Source: Vitellaria paradoxa
Taxonomy: Eukaryota > Streptophyta > Magnoliopsida > Ericales > Sapotaceae
NCBI GenBank assembly: GCA_019916065.1
Contig: CM034240.1
Location: 35,701,389 to 35,765,388 of the forward strand
Length of the DNA stretch: 64,000 nucleotides
Direction: 5' to 3'
Shown one piece after another: positions 32,645 to 43,570 of the stretch (its first letter is position 1; each line of letters starts with the position of its first letter). The position numbers and the translations under genes are program-made. Below the pieces are notes generated by a model. That model made no database searches, had not been told where the DNA came from, and was given only the letters and a program-made list of their open reading frames with translations.

Positions 32645-33836
32645 TACTTATATTGAATCATTGAGAATTAAAATTTTATTAGATTCTGGTTTCATTCGAT
32701 TTTAAACTCCATGTATATGCACACAACTTCGGATTTTGATTTGTGAAATTGAGTATGAACAAATCCTTGGTTTGTGTAATTAAATTGATTCTTGACCATT
32801 TCTCCATGGCTGAATAGATTAATTGCTTTGAACCCATCACGCCTGGTTTGGATTAAAAAAAAAAGTCATTGTCATATATATATATATGTATATATTGCGG
32901 CTGTGTGTGTATAAGATCTCATGATGCTCCGTTTTGTCTTTTTGTTAATATATATATATATATATATTTGCAAATCAAGTCTATCATTCACTGAAGCTCG
33001 TCAATTTAAAAAAAATGGGGGGGAATCAATTGATTTGAATTGAATCCTTCATGATTGTGCTGTCTTGGTTTTGAAGCTTTAAAGGCTTTGGGCAATTTTG
33101 CCTTACAGAAACAAACCTGCAAACTTTGTTTTGCATAGCTTTAATTAAAATTAAGTGCGTCTTTGTTTGGGAGCAAACGACGCATAATGGAGAGAGAGAA
33201 ATGTGGCATGAATTGGAATATTTGTTGGGTGAATTTATGGATTTGATTAAAAAAAAAATTTACACCAGCGGCAGTTGCATTTATATATTAATATATATAT
33301 TTTTTGAATTTTGATAATTAGGAATTAATTAAGAAATCAATTTAAATTCAAATTTTGGTATTATTATTTTTTGAGTATATAATATTCAACAATAAATTAA
33401 TTGAAGTAACATGTTGCCAAAACAACCTCTCTTGTGGAAATTACTTTATTTTTGAATATTAAAAGGTTATGTGTCTGTAATTCATACGGATATTGATCGG
33501 CCCAAAGGAAGGTCAATATTCGGCAAAATTATATAGGCACCTGTGGTGGTAAACATGTGACAATTATTAGGTTTCCATATGAATAGTAAGTCAATCCAAA
33601 GATGGGTTTATTATTTGACATGAGTTATTGTCAATATTTGATTACTACAACAAGAGTACCACTTACAATTAATATTACCGTCCAAAGACTTGATATTAAT
33701 GTTATGCTAGGTATCTTGAGATGGGGCTTACCATTATTTGAATTTATAGATTATTAATTATGGTTATTGATGTGAGCATGATTGTTTTTATTTTTTTTTA
33801 TTTATATGGTTATTTTGTTTTCTGGATTCAGCTAAT
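32645..33836 (+). other. copia leader
   Basis: About 1.2 kb between primer site and gag without a coding frame of note. It includes two (TA)n runs near 32,873-32,894 and 32,948-32,968. Unusually long for copia, so it may contain an unrecognised insertion. Confidence 0.5.
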
Positions 33837-34640
33837 ATGTCAGCTACTACTATATCTGCCAATATAAATTCAATTCCCATACTGAATAAAACAAACTTCA
33901 AGGATTGGAAAGATAACATATTAATTGTTATTGGCTGCTTGGATCTGGACCTTGCACTTAGGGTTGAGCAACCTACTTCTTTTACGAATGAAAGTTCACC
34001 TGATGATAAGATGAACTTTGAGAAGTAGGATCGCTCAAATCGCATGAGTCTTATGATCATTAAGCGCGGCATTTCAGAAGCCTTTAGGGGCATAATATCC
34101 AAAGGAATAACTAATGCCAAGGAGTTCCTTGCCGAAATTGAGAAGTGTTTTGTGAAAAACAATAAGGCTGAAACAAGCACGCTTTTGCAAAGCTTGATTT
34201 TAATGAAGTATAAAGGCAAGGGGAACATAAGGGAGTACATTATGGAGATGTCTCATATTGCTTCAAAACTTAAGAGACTAAAGCTTGAGCTGTCTGATGA
34301 CTTGCTTGTGCATTTGGTATTGATCTCGCTTCCTGCACAATTCAGTCACTTTAAGGTCAATTACAACTGCCAGAAAGAGAAATGGTCTCTAAATGAGCTT
34401 ATTTCATATTGTGTGCAAAAGGAAGAAAGGTTGATGCAAGACAAAACTGAAAGTGCTCACTTGGTAAGCACCTCTAAAGATAAGGGCAAGAAAAGAAAGA
34501 AAGAATATGAAGCTATTACTAAGGGTCCAGCACAAAAAAAAATAGCAACAGAACAATGAGAGCTGCTTCCTTTGCAATAAGGCTGGACATGTAAAGAAGG
34601 ATTGTGCCAAATATCACGCTTGGCGTGCAAAGAAAGGTAC
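33837..34640 (+). pseudogene. copia gag
   Basis: ATG at 33,837. Opens MSATTISANINSIPIL, then KTNFKDWKDNI, the N-terminal pattern of copia gag. The UBN2-type middle reads KNNKAETSTLLQSLILMKY and MEMSHIASKLKRLKLEL. A zinc knuckle CFLCNKAGHVKKDC lies at about 34,562-34,605, one frame away from the preceding stop. The first damage is TAG at 34,026-34,028, where KWDR is expected (Trp to stop). Capsid and nucleocapsid protein. Confidence 0.88.
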
Positions 34641-34689
34641 AATTCTTACTTTGGTCTGTTCTGAGGTTAATTTAGCTTCAGTACCTAGA

Positions 34690-35870
34690 AACACTTGATG
34701 GTTAGATTCTGGTGCTACTACTCACATAAGTGTTTCTATACAGGGTTGCCTGAACTACCGAAAGCCAAATGATGGTGAAAGATACATCTTTGTGGGAGAT
34801 GGCAAATCGGTGGAAGTTGATGTAATAGGCATTTTTAGGTTATTATTAGGAACTGGTTATTATTTGGATTTAAAAGACATTTTTGTTGTACCGTCTTTTA
34901 GACGGAATTTGGTTTCTATTTCTTTGTTGGACAAATCTAGATATTATTGTTCATTTGGAAATAATCAGTTTAGTCTTTTGTTGAATTTAAATGTTATTGG
35001 TACCGATTCATTATGTGTATATGATAACCTATACTTGCTTGATACTATTGCATCATCTAATGAAACCTTGCATGTGGAATCACGTGGTACTAAACGTAAA
35101 TTAAGCAAAGAAAATTCAACATCATTATGGCACAAGCGATTGGGTCATATCTCAAAAGATAGAATTGGGAGACTTGTGACTGATGGAATTTTGGATTCCT
35201 TGGATTTTTCAGACTTTGATGTCTGCATTAATTGCATTAAGGGAAAACAGACCAAAACTAAGAGATGGTGCTAACAAAACTTCAGACGTCTTAGAATTGA
35301 TACACGCGGATATTTTTGGACCATTCCCTACGGCTTTTTGGAATGGTCAATAATATTTTATATCATTTATAGACAATTACTCACGCTATGGGTACCTATA
35401 TCTCATTCATGAGAAGTCTCAGTCACTGGACGTATTCAAAGTTTTTAAAGCTAAAGTTGAAAATTAACTCAACAAAAGGATTAAGAGTGTCAGATTTGAT
35501 CGTGGTGGTGAGTACTATAGTAGATATGATGGTTCAAGAGAACAACATCCAGGACCATTTGCTAAATTCCTAGAGGAGTGTAGAATCGTTCCATAGTACA
35601 CCATGCCAGGATCCCCTAGCATGAATGGTGTAGCTGAGAGACGAAACAGAGCTCTAAAAGATATGGTAAGGAGTATGATTAGTCATTTTACCTTACCAGA
35701 ATCACTCTGGGGAAAAGCATTAAAGACTGCAACTTATATTCTTAATAGAGTACCAACTAAAGCAGTTGCCAAAACACCTTATGAGCTTTGGACAGGCAAA
35801 AAACTTAGTTTAAAGTATTTTCACATTTGGGGATGTCCAGCTGAGGTAAAGCCTTATAGGCCACATTAAA
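34690..35870 (+). pseudogene. copia protease and integrase
   Basis: Protease active site WLDSGATTHIS near 34,700. GAG-pre-integrase segment TSLWHKRLGHISKDRIG and the zinc-binding CINCIKGKQTKTK near 35,225. Integrase core follows with frame damage: HADIFGPFPT, FIDNYSRYGYLY and later [16 protein letters not shown], which carries the catalytic Glu, then [15 protein letters not shown]. Stops or shifts interrupt it after 35,270 and near 35,595. No functional integrase is possible. Confidence 0.87.
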
Positions 35871-37240
35871 ATAAATTGGACTCCAAAACAGTGAGTAGTT
35901 ACTTTATTGGTTATTCTGAGTGATTTAGGGGCTACAAATTTTATGATCCCACACTTAGGTCAATTTTTGAAACAAGAACTGCAATTTTTTTTTAGGATGT
36001 TGATTTTGGGGAGAGAAATAAGATTAGAGATATTGTCTTTGAGAAGGAATCAGTTTCGTTCCCTCCTATTGTATATGATAATGTGCAGGCTTTTATACCT
36101 GTCATTGATCAAGAAGGAAATTAGGAACCTCAACAAGACAATGTTGAACAACCTCACATTTAGAATGAGGTAATTATTCTAGAAAAGCAAAATCAACAAC
36201 CTCAAGAACTAAGGAGATCCACGAGAGAAAAGAGAAGTGCTATTCCAGATGATTATGTAGTATTTCTCTAAGAACGTGAGGAAGATATTGGAATGGTGGA
36301 AGATGATCCAATCAATTTTCATCAGGCCATGCAGGGTTCTAACTCTCAACAGTGGATTAATGCCATGAATGATGAGTACAAGTCTATGTAAGACAATAAA
36401 GTTTGGGATCTTGTTCCATTACCAAAAGGTGTGAAGCCCATTGGTTGTAAATGGATATTTAAAACCAAAAGGGATTCGAATGGTAATGTGGAAAGATATA
36501 AGGTTCGTCTTGTAGCAAAAGGTTTTACCCAAAAGGAAGGCATCGACTTCAAAGAGACTTTCTCTTCGGTTTCTATGAAAGACTTTTTTAGAACTATTAT
36601 GGCACTTGTTGCACATTTTGATCTTGAACTACAGCAAATGGATGTTATGATGGCGTTTCTTAATGGTGACATTAATGAAACGGTCTATATGGTGCAACCA
36701 GAAAACTTTATATCGGGAAACCCAAAGGATATGGTTTGCAAATTAAAGAAATCCATCTATAGACTCAAACAAGCTTCCCGTCAGTTGTACCACAAATTTC
36801 ATCAAGTAATTATCTCGTTTGGTTTTGAGGTAAATGCTGTGGATGATTGTGTATATCACAAGTTCAGTGGGAGTAAGTATATTTTACTGGTTTTATATGT
36901 TGATGACATATTGCTTGCCACAAATGATATGGGCATATTGCATGAACCCAAGAGATTTCTATCAAAGAATTTTGAGATGAAAAGTCTTGGTGATGCATCT
37001 TTTGTTTTAAGGATCCAGATACATCGAGATCGCTCTCGGGGTACTCTTGGATTATCACAAAAGGCCTATATTAATAAGGTACTTAAAAGATTTGGCATAC
37101 AGGATTGTAAACCAGGTGACACCCCTGTTGCTAAGGGAGACAAATTCAGTCTCAATCAGTGCCCTAAGAATGACCTTGAAGTTAAGGAGATGCAGAAGAT
37201 TCCCTACGTGTCAGCTGTTGGGAGTCTAATGTATGCTTAA
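35871..37240 (+). pseudogene. copia reverse transcriptase
   Basis: Linker with RRSTREKRSAIPDDY near 36,210, then RT: WIFKTKRDSNGNVERYK, LVAKGFTQKEGIDF, QQMDVMMAFLNGDI and the catalytic YVDDILLA (the Tyr-x-Asp-Asp box) near 36,895. It ends SAVGSLMYA followed by a stop at 37,238. Several stops occur in the linker before 36,400, while the RT core itself (36,431-37,240) is open over 269 codons. The Tnt1-like class is clear; I do not assign a finer lineage. Confidence 0.9.
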
Positions 37241-37890
37241 GTTTGTACTTGTCTGGACATCGCATTCATTGTTGGGATGCTAGGTAGATATTTAAGCAAT
37301 CTTGGAATGGATCATTGGAAAGCATCCAAACGAGTTATGAGGTACTTACAGAGAACAAAGAATTACATGCTCACATATAGGAAATCGGATCAGTTGGAGA
37401 TCATTGGGTTTTCTGATTCCGATTTTGCTGGATGCCAAGACAGTAAGAGATCCACATCAGGTTATATCTACTTGCTGGCTGGAGGAGCTATATCTTGGAG
37501 GAGTGCTAAGTAAACACTCATATAACTTCTTCCACTATGGCAGCAGAGTTCATAGTTTGTTATAAGGCATCCAATCATGGAATATGGCTGCGGAACTTAG
37601 TCATTGGGCTACGAATTTTAGATAGTATTGAAAGACCATTAAAGTTATTTTGTGACAATAAGTTAGCTATGCTGTATTCCAACAATAATAGGAGCTCTTC
37701 GAAGTTTAAACACATAGACATCAAGTTCCTGGTTGTTAAGGAGAGAGTTCAGAGTGGTCAGGTGTCTATAAAGCATATTGGCATAAACTCCATGATTGCG
37801 GATCCGCTCACTAAAGGCTTACCACCCAAGGTCTTTCGTGAGCACGTAGCTTATATGGGTGTTGTATCACTTGATGATATGTTGGTTTAG
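37241..37890 (+). pseudogene. copia RNase H
   Basis: Segments GMDHWKASKRVMRYLQRTKN, the catalytic FSDSDFAGCQDSKRSTSGYI, GGAISWRSAK (stop at 37,511, where a Gln codon is expected) and LFCDNKLAMLYSNNN. The end is HIGINSMIADPLTKGLPP, as in copia polyproteins. It closes at 37,890. Confidence 0.88.
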
Positions 37891-38232
37891 TGGAAGTTTA
37901 TATTTGGATGCTTTTCAGTTGTAGACACATTTTATGGATATATTTTCTACAGAATAAAGTATATGATTTATTTGCACTCTGAATGTATTTACTGTGATCT
38001 CACTAAAGAATAAAGCTGGACCAGTTGAAAATAGGCATGTTTAGATCACATTACATGTAATTTCCATGCTACACATCCATACTTGATCTATGTCGTTGAT
38101 TATATTGATATATGTGACTATTGATGGGTTTAGTTATGATATATATAACGAAATCCGTTTTAATCCTATATTGATATAATTGATGGACCAGATTGTATAG
38201 AGATGGTTGGTAATGATAGCAAATTTTGAGCT

Positions 38233-38290
38233 CAGGTATGCTTCTGCAATAATTTATTTTCTTGATGATTCAATGTGAATAAAGTTTACA
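38233..38290 (+). repeat. truncated 3' LTR of copia element
   Basis: Matches 32,572-32,629 with three differences; both pieces start CAGGTA(C/T)GCTTC. The first ~339 bp of the LTR are missing, and it joins 3' UTR sequence (AAATTTTGAGCT) directly. The target duplication beyond it is intact, so the loss followed insertion. Confidence 0.85.
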
Positions 38291-38326
38291 CCAATCTGCA
38301 ATTACCTTATTTTGCAACGATGAATT

Positions 38327-39089
38327 AAAACCATTTTGTGATTCACGTGAAATAATGTATTGGTTGGTAGTTGATTCAACAACTATAAAAGGGATCCCAA
38401 GTTTCAAAAAAAGGTTCCTCAATCAACACTGAAAAAGGTTCCTCAATCAACATTATCCTCTGAGATCTACATCTTTTTAGTTTCCTAGATCTTCAAATCC
38501 TTAAGCCTAACTTGTTTTTAGATAGTAATAATCACGACTAGGGTAAAATAAAGGTCTCGGAATTCCAAACTTCACACCATTGTAATCTTTTATAGAGAAG
38601 CGGAATAAGGAGATGCCAAGGCAAGTATAACTATAGAGTTCTTTCAATGGGTGCCCCGGAGGAACTCATTAAGGACCAATGAAAACTTGACACGCAATAG
38701 TGTCTCGCACTTTGATAGAATTGTGCATGAGAAAGTATAGGATATTATTTTGTGGCATATTTTCATTAGGCCTTAATGAGTGACCCCCGGGGAACCATTA
38801 ACAAACATCACAACTATATTATTCTTTTCAAATTTCAAGTTGTGTTTTACTCTCTTTAAATAGATCCTTTATTTCACTATTGTTGTGTTTAATTCCCTTG
38901 AAATTCAAAGTCAAAATAAGGTATTACAACTAGGGGTTTGATTAAACCAAGTTCTTTGTGAGCCATTCGAGATTGGCTCGACAATGGCTTGTCATGAGCA
39001 TGATTCGAACACCTTTAAATTAAAATTAAGTTTTAATTTTAGCTCAATTAAATTTCAAGCTAAGCTTGAGACTTAAGCTGCTTGGCTGA
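38327..39089. other. non-coding interval
   Basis: No gene seen. A 24-bp unit AAAAAGGTTCCTCAATCAAC is duplicated at 38,408-38,455. The rest does not match other parts of the window. Confidence 0.4.
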
Positions 39090-40453
39090 AAAATATCTTA
39101 AAGTACAAAAACTACCCTTACAGTTTACTCCTAGTGTCACTCTACTCCCTCATATTTTTATTGTAACAGTCAAATTTCTACACTTTCAGTCAAATAGCAA
39201 TTTGATCACTCTGTTAGCTGTTTGTTACATACAATTGTTAGACTAAGAGTAAAAAAGTAATTTCGCGGGTAAAGTACAAAAATTAACCCTACAATTTATC
39301 CCTTGATGTCACTTTAGTCCCTAAAAAAATATTTAAATAATAATTAGGACTAAAAATAATTCAAAACATACTGAATATTAATTAAATTTAACAAAAAATT
39401 AACTCCTCTCCTAATAATTACTCTTAATATATTTTAAATTTGAGACCAAGAGATAGCTCAGTAGCTAGAGCTCATCCATCCACAGAGTAGGTTATGAGTT
39501 CGAGCCTCATTAAGGTGGGGTGGGGATTTGGGTTATTATGAAATTGTAGTGAGTTAAATGTTATAAAAGAATTATATTTTAAATTTAAAATACAAAGAAA
39601 AATGCCTACTATTATTTGGCTTGGAAGTTCTTCTATTTAATTAAGTTAAGAGTAATTTTTTTAAGTTCAGTTTTAAAGTTAAATTAGTCATGTTGACTAT
39701 TATTAATTAGTATTTGAGTTATTTTTATAAAGTACAACTTAAAATCAATAATTTAGAATGAATTATTTTTATAAAACTAGTTAGAAATTATTTTAATACA
39801 ATTAAGGTTAATAGTATTTCTAATTCAATATAATTTTTCAAAATGAGTCAAGAATTAAAAAAAAACATATATTAAAATAAACAACTAGTTTAAAATAAAA
39901 AGGAAATCAGGTTGATTATGTAAATTTATGATTTAATATATATTCTAGAGCAAATTTTAATTTTTAAGATTGGGTCTGATCAAGATTTGGTAAAATATAA
40001 ATTTTTAATATTTATATGAAAATCTGACTTTAAATAATTCTATCGGCTTACTAACAATGATATAAATAAAAAATAACTGAATAACTATTTTATGAAATTA
40101 TTCAACTTTATTGAAATATTTTGTAATATATTTAAAATTATGCAACTTTATTAATTCGTGCAATGCACAGAATTATATAATATTTTTATGAATAAAATAT
40201 AATTTTTAAAGTGAAACGTGATGACTAAAGTGACATAAAGGATAAACATAAGGGAAATTTTTATACTTGATCCCATAAAATTATCTTTTTACCCTTAGTA
40301 TAATGATTGTGTGTAACGAGTAGCTAACGGAAGAACCAAATTACTGCTTGACTGAAAGTGTAGAAATTTGACTGTTATAATTAAAACGTAAGAGATTAAA
40401 GTGACACTAAGAGTAAACTGTAGATGAACTTTTTGTACTTTACTCAATATTTT
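39090..40453. mobile_element. long-inverted-repeat element with SINE in its loop
   Basis: Arms of about 240 bp (39,090-39,330 and 40,218-40,453) are inverses. Both, in the left-arm sense, read AAAGTACAAAAA, ACAGTTTACTC(C/T)TAGTGTCACT, CAGTCAAATTTCTACACTTT, GTTAGCT and ATGTCACTTTAGTC. Within each arm the AAAGTACAAAAA...GTCACTTTAGTCCCT block is itself partly repeated. The 0.9-kb loop is AT-rich and holds a SINE. A foldback or Mutator-like origin is likely; no target duplication was found. Confidence 0.7.
39442..39573 (+). mobile_element. tRNA-derived SINE
   Basis: A perfect 13-bp duplication ATATTTTAAATTT (39,429-39,441 and 39,574-39,586). The head reads GAGATAGCTCAGTAGCTAGAG, a tRNA box A pattern, with box B GAGTTCGAGCCTC at about 39,498. 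It is 132 bp, too short and lacking the cloverleaf 3' half for a real tRNA gene. Confidence 0.85.
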
Positions 40454-40466
40454 AGCATTTTTCATC

Positions 40467-40640
40467 CCATTTTGTACTTGTCTTACATCGCCTAATTATA
40501 TATAAAACTTGAAGTTTTGGCTATTATAAAATAGGGCATGCCATTTTGCATCTGTTTCACATCACCCAATTACATATAAAACTTTAAAATTTGTCTCTTA
40601 TAAAAAAGGGCCTGTCTCTTATAAAAGAGGGCCTATCAAC
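40467..40640. repeat. 74-bp tandem duplication with partial third unit
   Basis: Units at 40,467-40,540 and 40,541-40,614 share CCATTTTG, TACATCGCC or CACATCACCC, then AATTA(T/C)ATATAAAAC and TTATAAAA. A shorter third unit, TCTCTTATAAAAGAGGGCCT, follows. The spacing of ACATCG and a TATA-like word recalls plant promoters in LTRs, but nothing transcribed is recognisable downstream. Confidence 0.7.
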
Positions 40641-41127
40641 TAATGGAAAATAAGTTGTTGGGCTACGTAAATTCATGTTGTGGGTCTCATATAATAATAA
40701 ATTTTATTAATAAAAAATATTAGTTCATTTCAAACTGACTTACCTCTTAATTTTATGAATTAAAGGGTGATTATTAAGACTTTCTAATTTTAAAAGTATG
40801 ACTGGTTGGAGCTATTCGCGAGCAAGCTTGAACTTAATATCTTTTTACTTGCGAAAACAAAATAAAATTAAAAAAATTAGAGAAATGCATATATTTTTAT
40901 AATTTTTAAAATATATATATATATATTTGTATGCTTATATGCAAATACATTTTTTTTTTTTTTTTGGCGATTCTATCTCTTTAGTTAAGATTTTTCAAAT
41001 TTAAAGATGATTATAATAAGATAAATTACACTTATCTCCTATTAATATCTAGTTAATTACAAGTAACTATCTCAACCTTCAAGATTTATACTTATACTTT
41101 TTATTTTAAAATATTTGTTATAATTAA

Positions 41128-41477
41128 GGTACCATTTGGTTTGTATTTTTATTTTTCATTTTTCATTTTCTATTTTTGGTTTTTATTTTCTATCTTATGT
41201 GTTTTATGTTTTGAAAATTCTAAAGGAAGGAAAATAGAAAATACAATTAGTTTGACATTTTTTATTTTCCATGTTTTAAAATTTTCCTTGTTTTTTGTTG
41301 AAAACGTTAAAAATAACTTTTTACCATTTTGCATTTCATTTATAAATCCATTTTCTATTTTTAAAAACAAATTTTGAAAATATGAGTAATTAAATACGCT
41401 TTGAGCTGTTTTCCTTATTTTAAAAATTACAAAATGAAAAATAGACTCAAAACAAAATAGGTATACCAACTGGCACC
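41128..41477. mobile_element. Tourist-like MITE, family 2
   Basis: Ends GGTACCATTTGGTTT and, reversed from the right, GGTGCCAGTTGGTAT. TAA duplications at 41,125-41,127 and 41,478-41,480. 350 bp, non-coding, AT-rich, sharing internal words such as TTTGAGCTGTTTTCCTT with the pair at 6,505-7,130. Open frames on both strands across it are compositional. Confidence 0.78.
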
Positions 41478-41699
41478 TAAATTATTCTATTGATCTAACT
41501 ATCAATATCAATGAAAAACAATATGATTGCATTAAAAAAATTATATAAAATGTGTCTTTTACCTCTTTAGAGTATATAAATTATCCAAAATGCTCTTAAG
41601 ATCGTCAAAAGTTAAAATATCGAACAATGTGTTAAAGAAATAATTCGTAGTATTTTTATTTTATTTCATTATTTCTTATTTTCAAACATTAGCTCTTAC

Positions 41700-41876
41700 G
41701 GAGTGCCAAATTTTGAAAAAAAAAAGACAAAAAAAAAGTAAGAAACTTTTGGATTGTTGAATGTTTAATGTGTTTAGAAAGTTAATAAAAGTTAGAGAAA
41801 ATTAGATATTTTTTTATCCAAAAAGTTGAAAAAAATTCAAGAAAGTTAGAGATTTTTGGTTAAATTTAACACTCCA
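41700..41876. mobile_element. MITE, family 4
   Basis: Left end GGAGTGCCAAATTTTG and right end AAATTTAACACTCC are inverses. It matches the two copies at 16,450-16,897. Non-coding. Confidence 0.6.
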
Positions 41877-42167
41877 AACACACATTAAGCAAGCTTACAA
41901 TATGAATTTTTTTTTATTACTGTTTGACGATTTTAAATGTGTTTTATACATTTTATATAGTTTAAAGAGGTAAAACATTCATCTAACATGGCTTTTTTTT
42001 TTATGTTAACCATATTGCTTTTCATCTAACTTTGATTGGCAGATGGATGTAATAATTTAGTCATGATAAATGTTTCAAAATAAGAGGTCTGAGTATAAAT
42101 TTTAAATATTGAATGATATTAATTATGATTAGCCAAATTTTGAGTGAAGGTAAATATAATCTACCTT

Positions 42168-43565
42168 TTTTAATATGGTAATTCTAATTAAGAACGAGAA
42201 TATTGACATTTTATTCAAAGGATCAATAATTACATTTAGTTGATTATCAAAAATTAATAATATACATTCCAAATGAAGTTGTTAGATTTTTTGCATTTAT
42301 AATTTTCTTTATAAATTTAAAAAAAAAATTAAATTGATACTTTGAACTTTAGCGAAACAACAACATACTGTAATAATATAAATAATAAATATAAAATACA
42401 ATACACAATGTTATCGTGTAGTGAACGGGTAGTGTATTTTGCCCGAGGATGTATTCTACAAAAAAAAAAAAAAAAAAAATCACAAATTTATCTCTAATTC
42501 GCTCGAGTATTTATTTTTTATCTAAAAATAGTCCCAATCTTCCTACAGTGAACTAGCTTTAAACAAGTTTGGTCGAGTCAACTACTTCGATGTATATGTC
42601 ACATTATCATCCTTAGAACATGTTTGTTTTAGGAATAAAAAAAGTTAAATTTTACTATGGTAATTTGCACCCTCCACTAAATTAGTTTGGATGAGCAAGT
42701 AAAAATTACTTTGAGGGTAATGATTACCCCCATATAAGGATAAATTATTACTTAGGGGGATGAGGTGGGTAATAGAGGGTAATGAAAAATTTTTACCACT
42801 TCTCATTATTTCTATAAAATATTTCTTTACACCCTTGTAAAACTTTAGGTAATATTCTCTTTTATAATTAATAAATATTACAAAGTAATAATTTATTTAA
42901 TTAAATTAAAATTAATTAATTATTAAAATATTTATCAAAAATAATATTAAATAAATAACAATTTATTATTAAAATAATTCCTCATATTTTATTAAATTAA
43001 TGTTATTGAAATATTAATTTATGACCAAAATTATGTATTTACTAAAATTAAAATTAATGTTTAATAAATAATAACTACTTATTAAAATAATTTATTAAAT
43101 AAAAATATTTCTCATAAATAATTATTTATTAGATTATGTATTGTATAAATATAATTTATTAAAATTAATAATTTATTTAAATAAACTAAAATTATTTGTT
43201 TTATTAAATTATTTTGTCAAAATAAAAATATTTTTAACAAATAATAATTCATTATTAAAATTAGTTGCTATTGAAATATTGATTTATGATAAAATTATTT
43301 TTTATAATTAATATTTTTATTTGAAATTATATTTAATAATATATATTTTTTAAAATTAATTATTATTAAAATGATAATTATTATGATGAATTATTTTATT
43401 TTAATATTTTACAAAAATTAAATATTAACTTTTACATTTGGTCAATTTACCTTCATTTTAAATACAATTAATTTTTATCCTTTTAAAATTTTTAGTATTT
43501 CAAATATAATATAATTATTACCAAGTATTATTTACTTATTCAATCCAAGCATAAGTATCATGAAC
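42168..43565. other. very AT-rich interval at the chromovirus insertion site
   Basis: 42,600-42,830 contains words such as GGTAATGATTACCC and GGGTAATGAAAAA. Related words (ACCATTACCAAGGTAA) occur just after the chromovirus at 59,090, so the chromovirus probably split an older small element. 42,860-43,560 is an extreme A/T stretch with no coding content, in which the word ATTGAAATATTRATTTATGA occurs twice (43,012 and 43,272). Confidence 0.4.
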
Positions 43566-43570
43566 TTATT

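Larger units (their letters stand above)
32233..38290 (+). mobile_element. Ty1/copia retrotransposon, mutated, with truncated 3' LTR
   Basis: A 6.06-kb element with a perfect duplication CCAAT (32,228-32,232 and 38,291-38,295). It has a 397-bp 5' LTR, an iMet-like primer site, a ~1.2-kb leader, and gag, protease, integrase, RT and RNase H in the copia order. The 3' LTR keeps only its last 58 bp. It carries several in-frame stops. It lies inside the TRIM's LTR, so it is younger than the TRIM. Confidence 0.92.
31577..38326 (-). mobile_element. TRIM-like miniature LTR element, split by copia
   Basis: Two diverged ~260-bp repeats in the same orientation: 31,577-31,836, and 31,996-32,232 continued at 38,296-38,326. 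They share TTAAAACAAAGCAG, AATACATC(G/T)ACTATATCAA, TTCCTTACACATTGTG and CCAATCTGCAATT. Between them is only 159 bp. On the minus strand that interior begins just after an LTR end ...TAGCA with TGGTATGAGAGC, close to the iMet primer site, and ends with CTGGGGAAAAAAAA, a polypurine tract. This is the structure of a TRIM: LTRs, primer site and purine tract without coding sequence. The right LTR was the target of the copia insertion. Confidence 0.7.
41020..42167. mobile_element. long-inverted-repeat element carrying two MITEs
   Basis: The left arm (about 41,020-41,122) and right arm (about 42,055-42,167) are diverged inverses: AAATTACACTTATC against AGATTATATTTACC, plus shared AATTTATACT and TATTTTAAAA or TATTTTGAAA blocks. 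It is the same type as 5,744-6,261. Two MITEs (41,128-41,477 and 41,700-41,876) lie inside, explaining its greater length. Confidence 0.5.

Noticed and set aside
39442..39573. Candidate tRNA gene (box A and box B present)
   Set aside because: No full cloverleaf, and a perfect 13-bp duplication flanks it; it is a SINE.
41141..41469. Phe/Lys-rich frames on both strands
   Set aside because: Products of the AT-rich MITE at 41,128-41,477.
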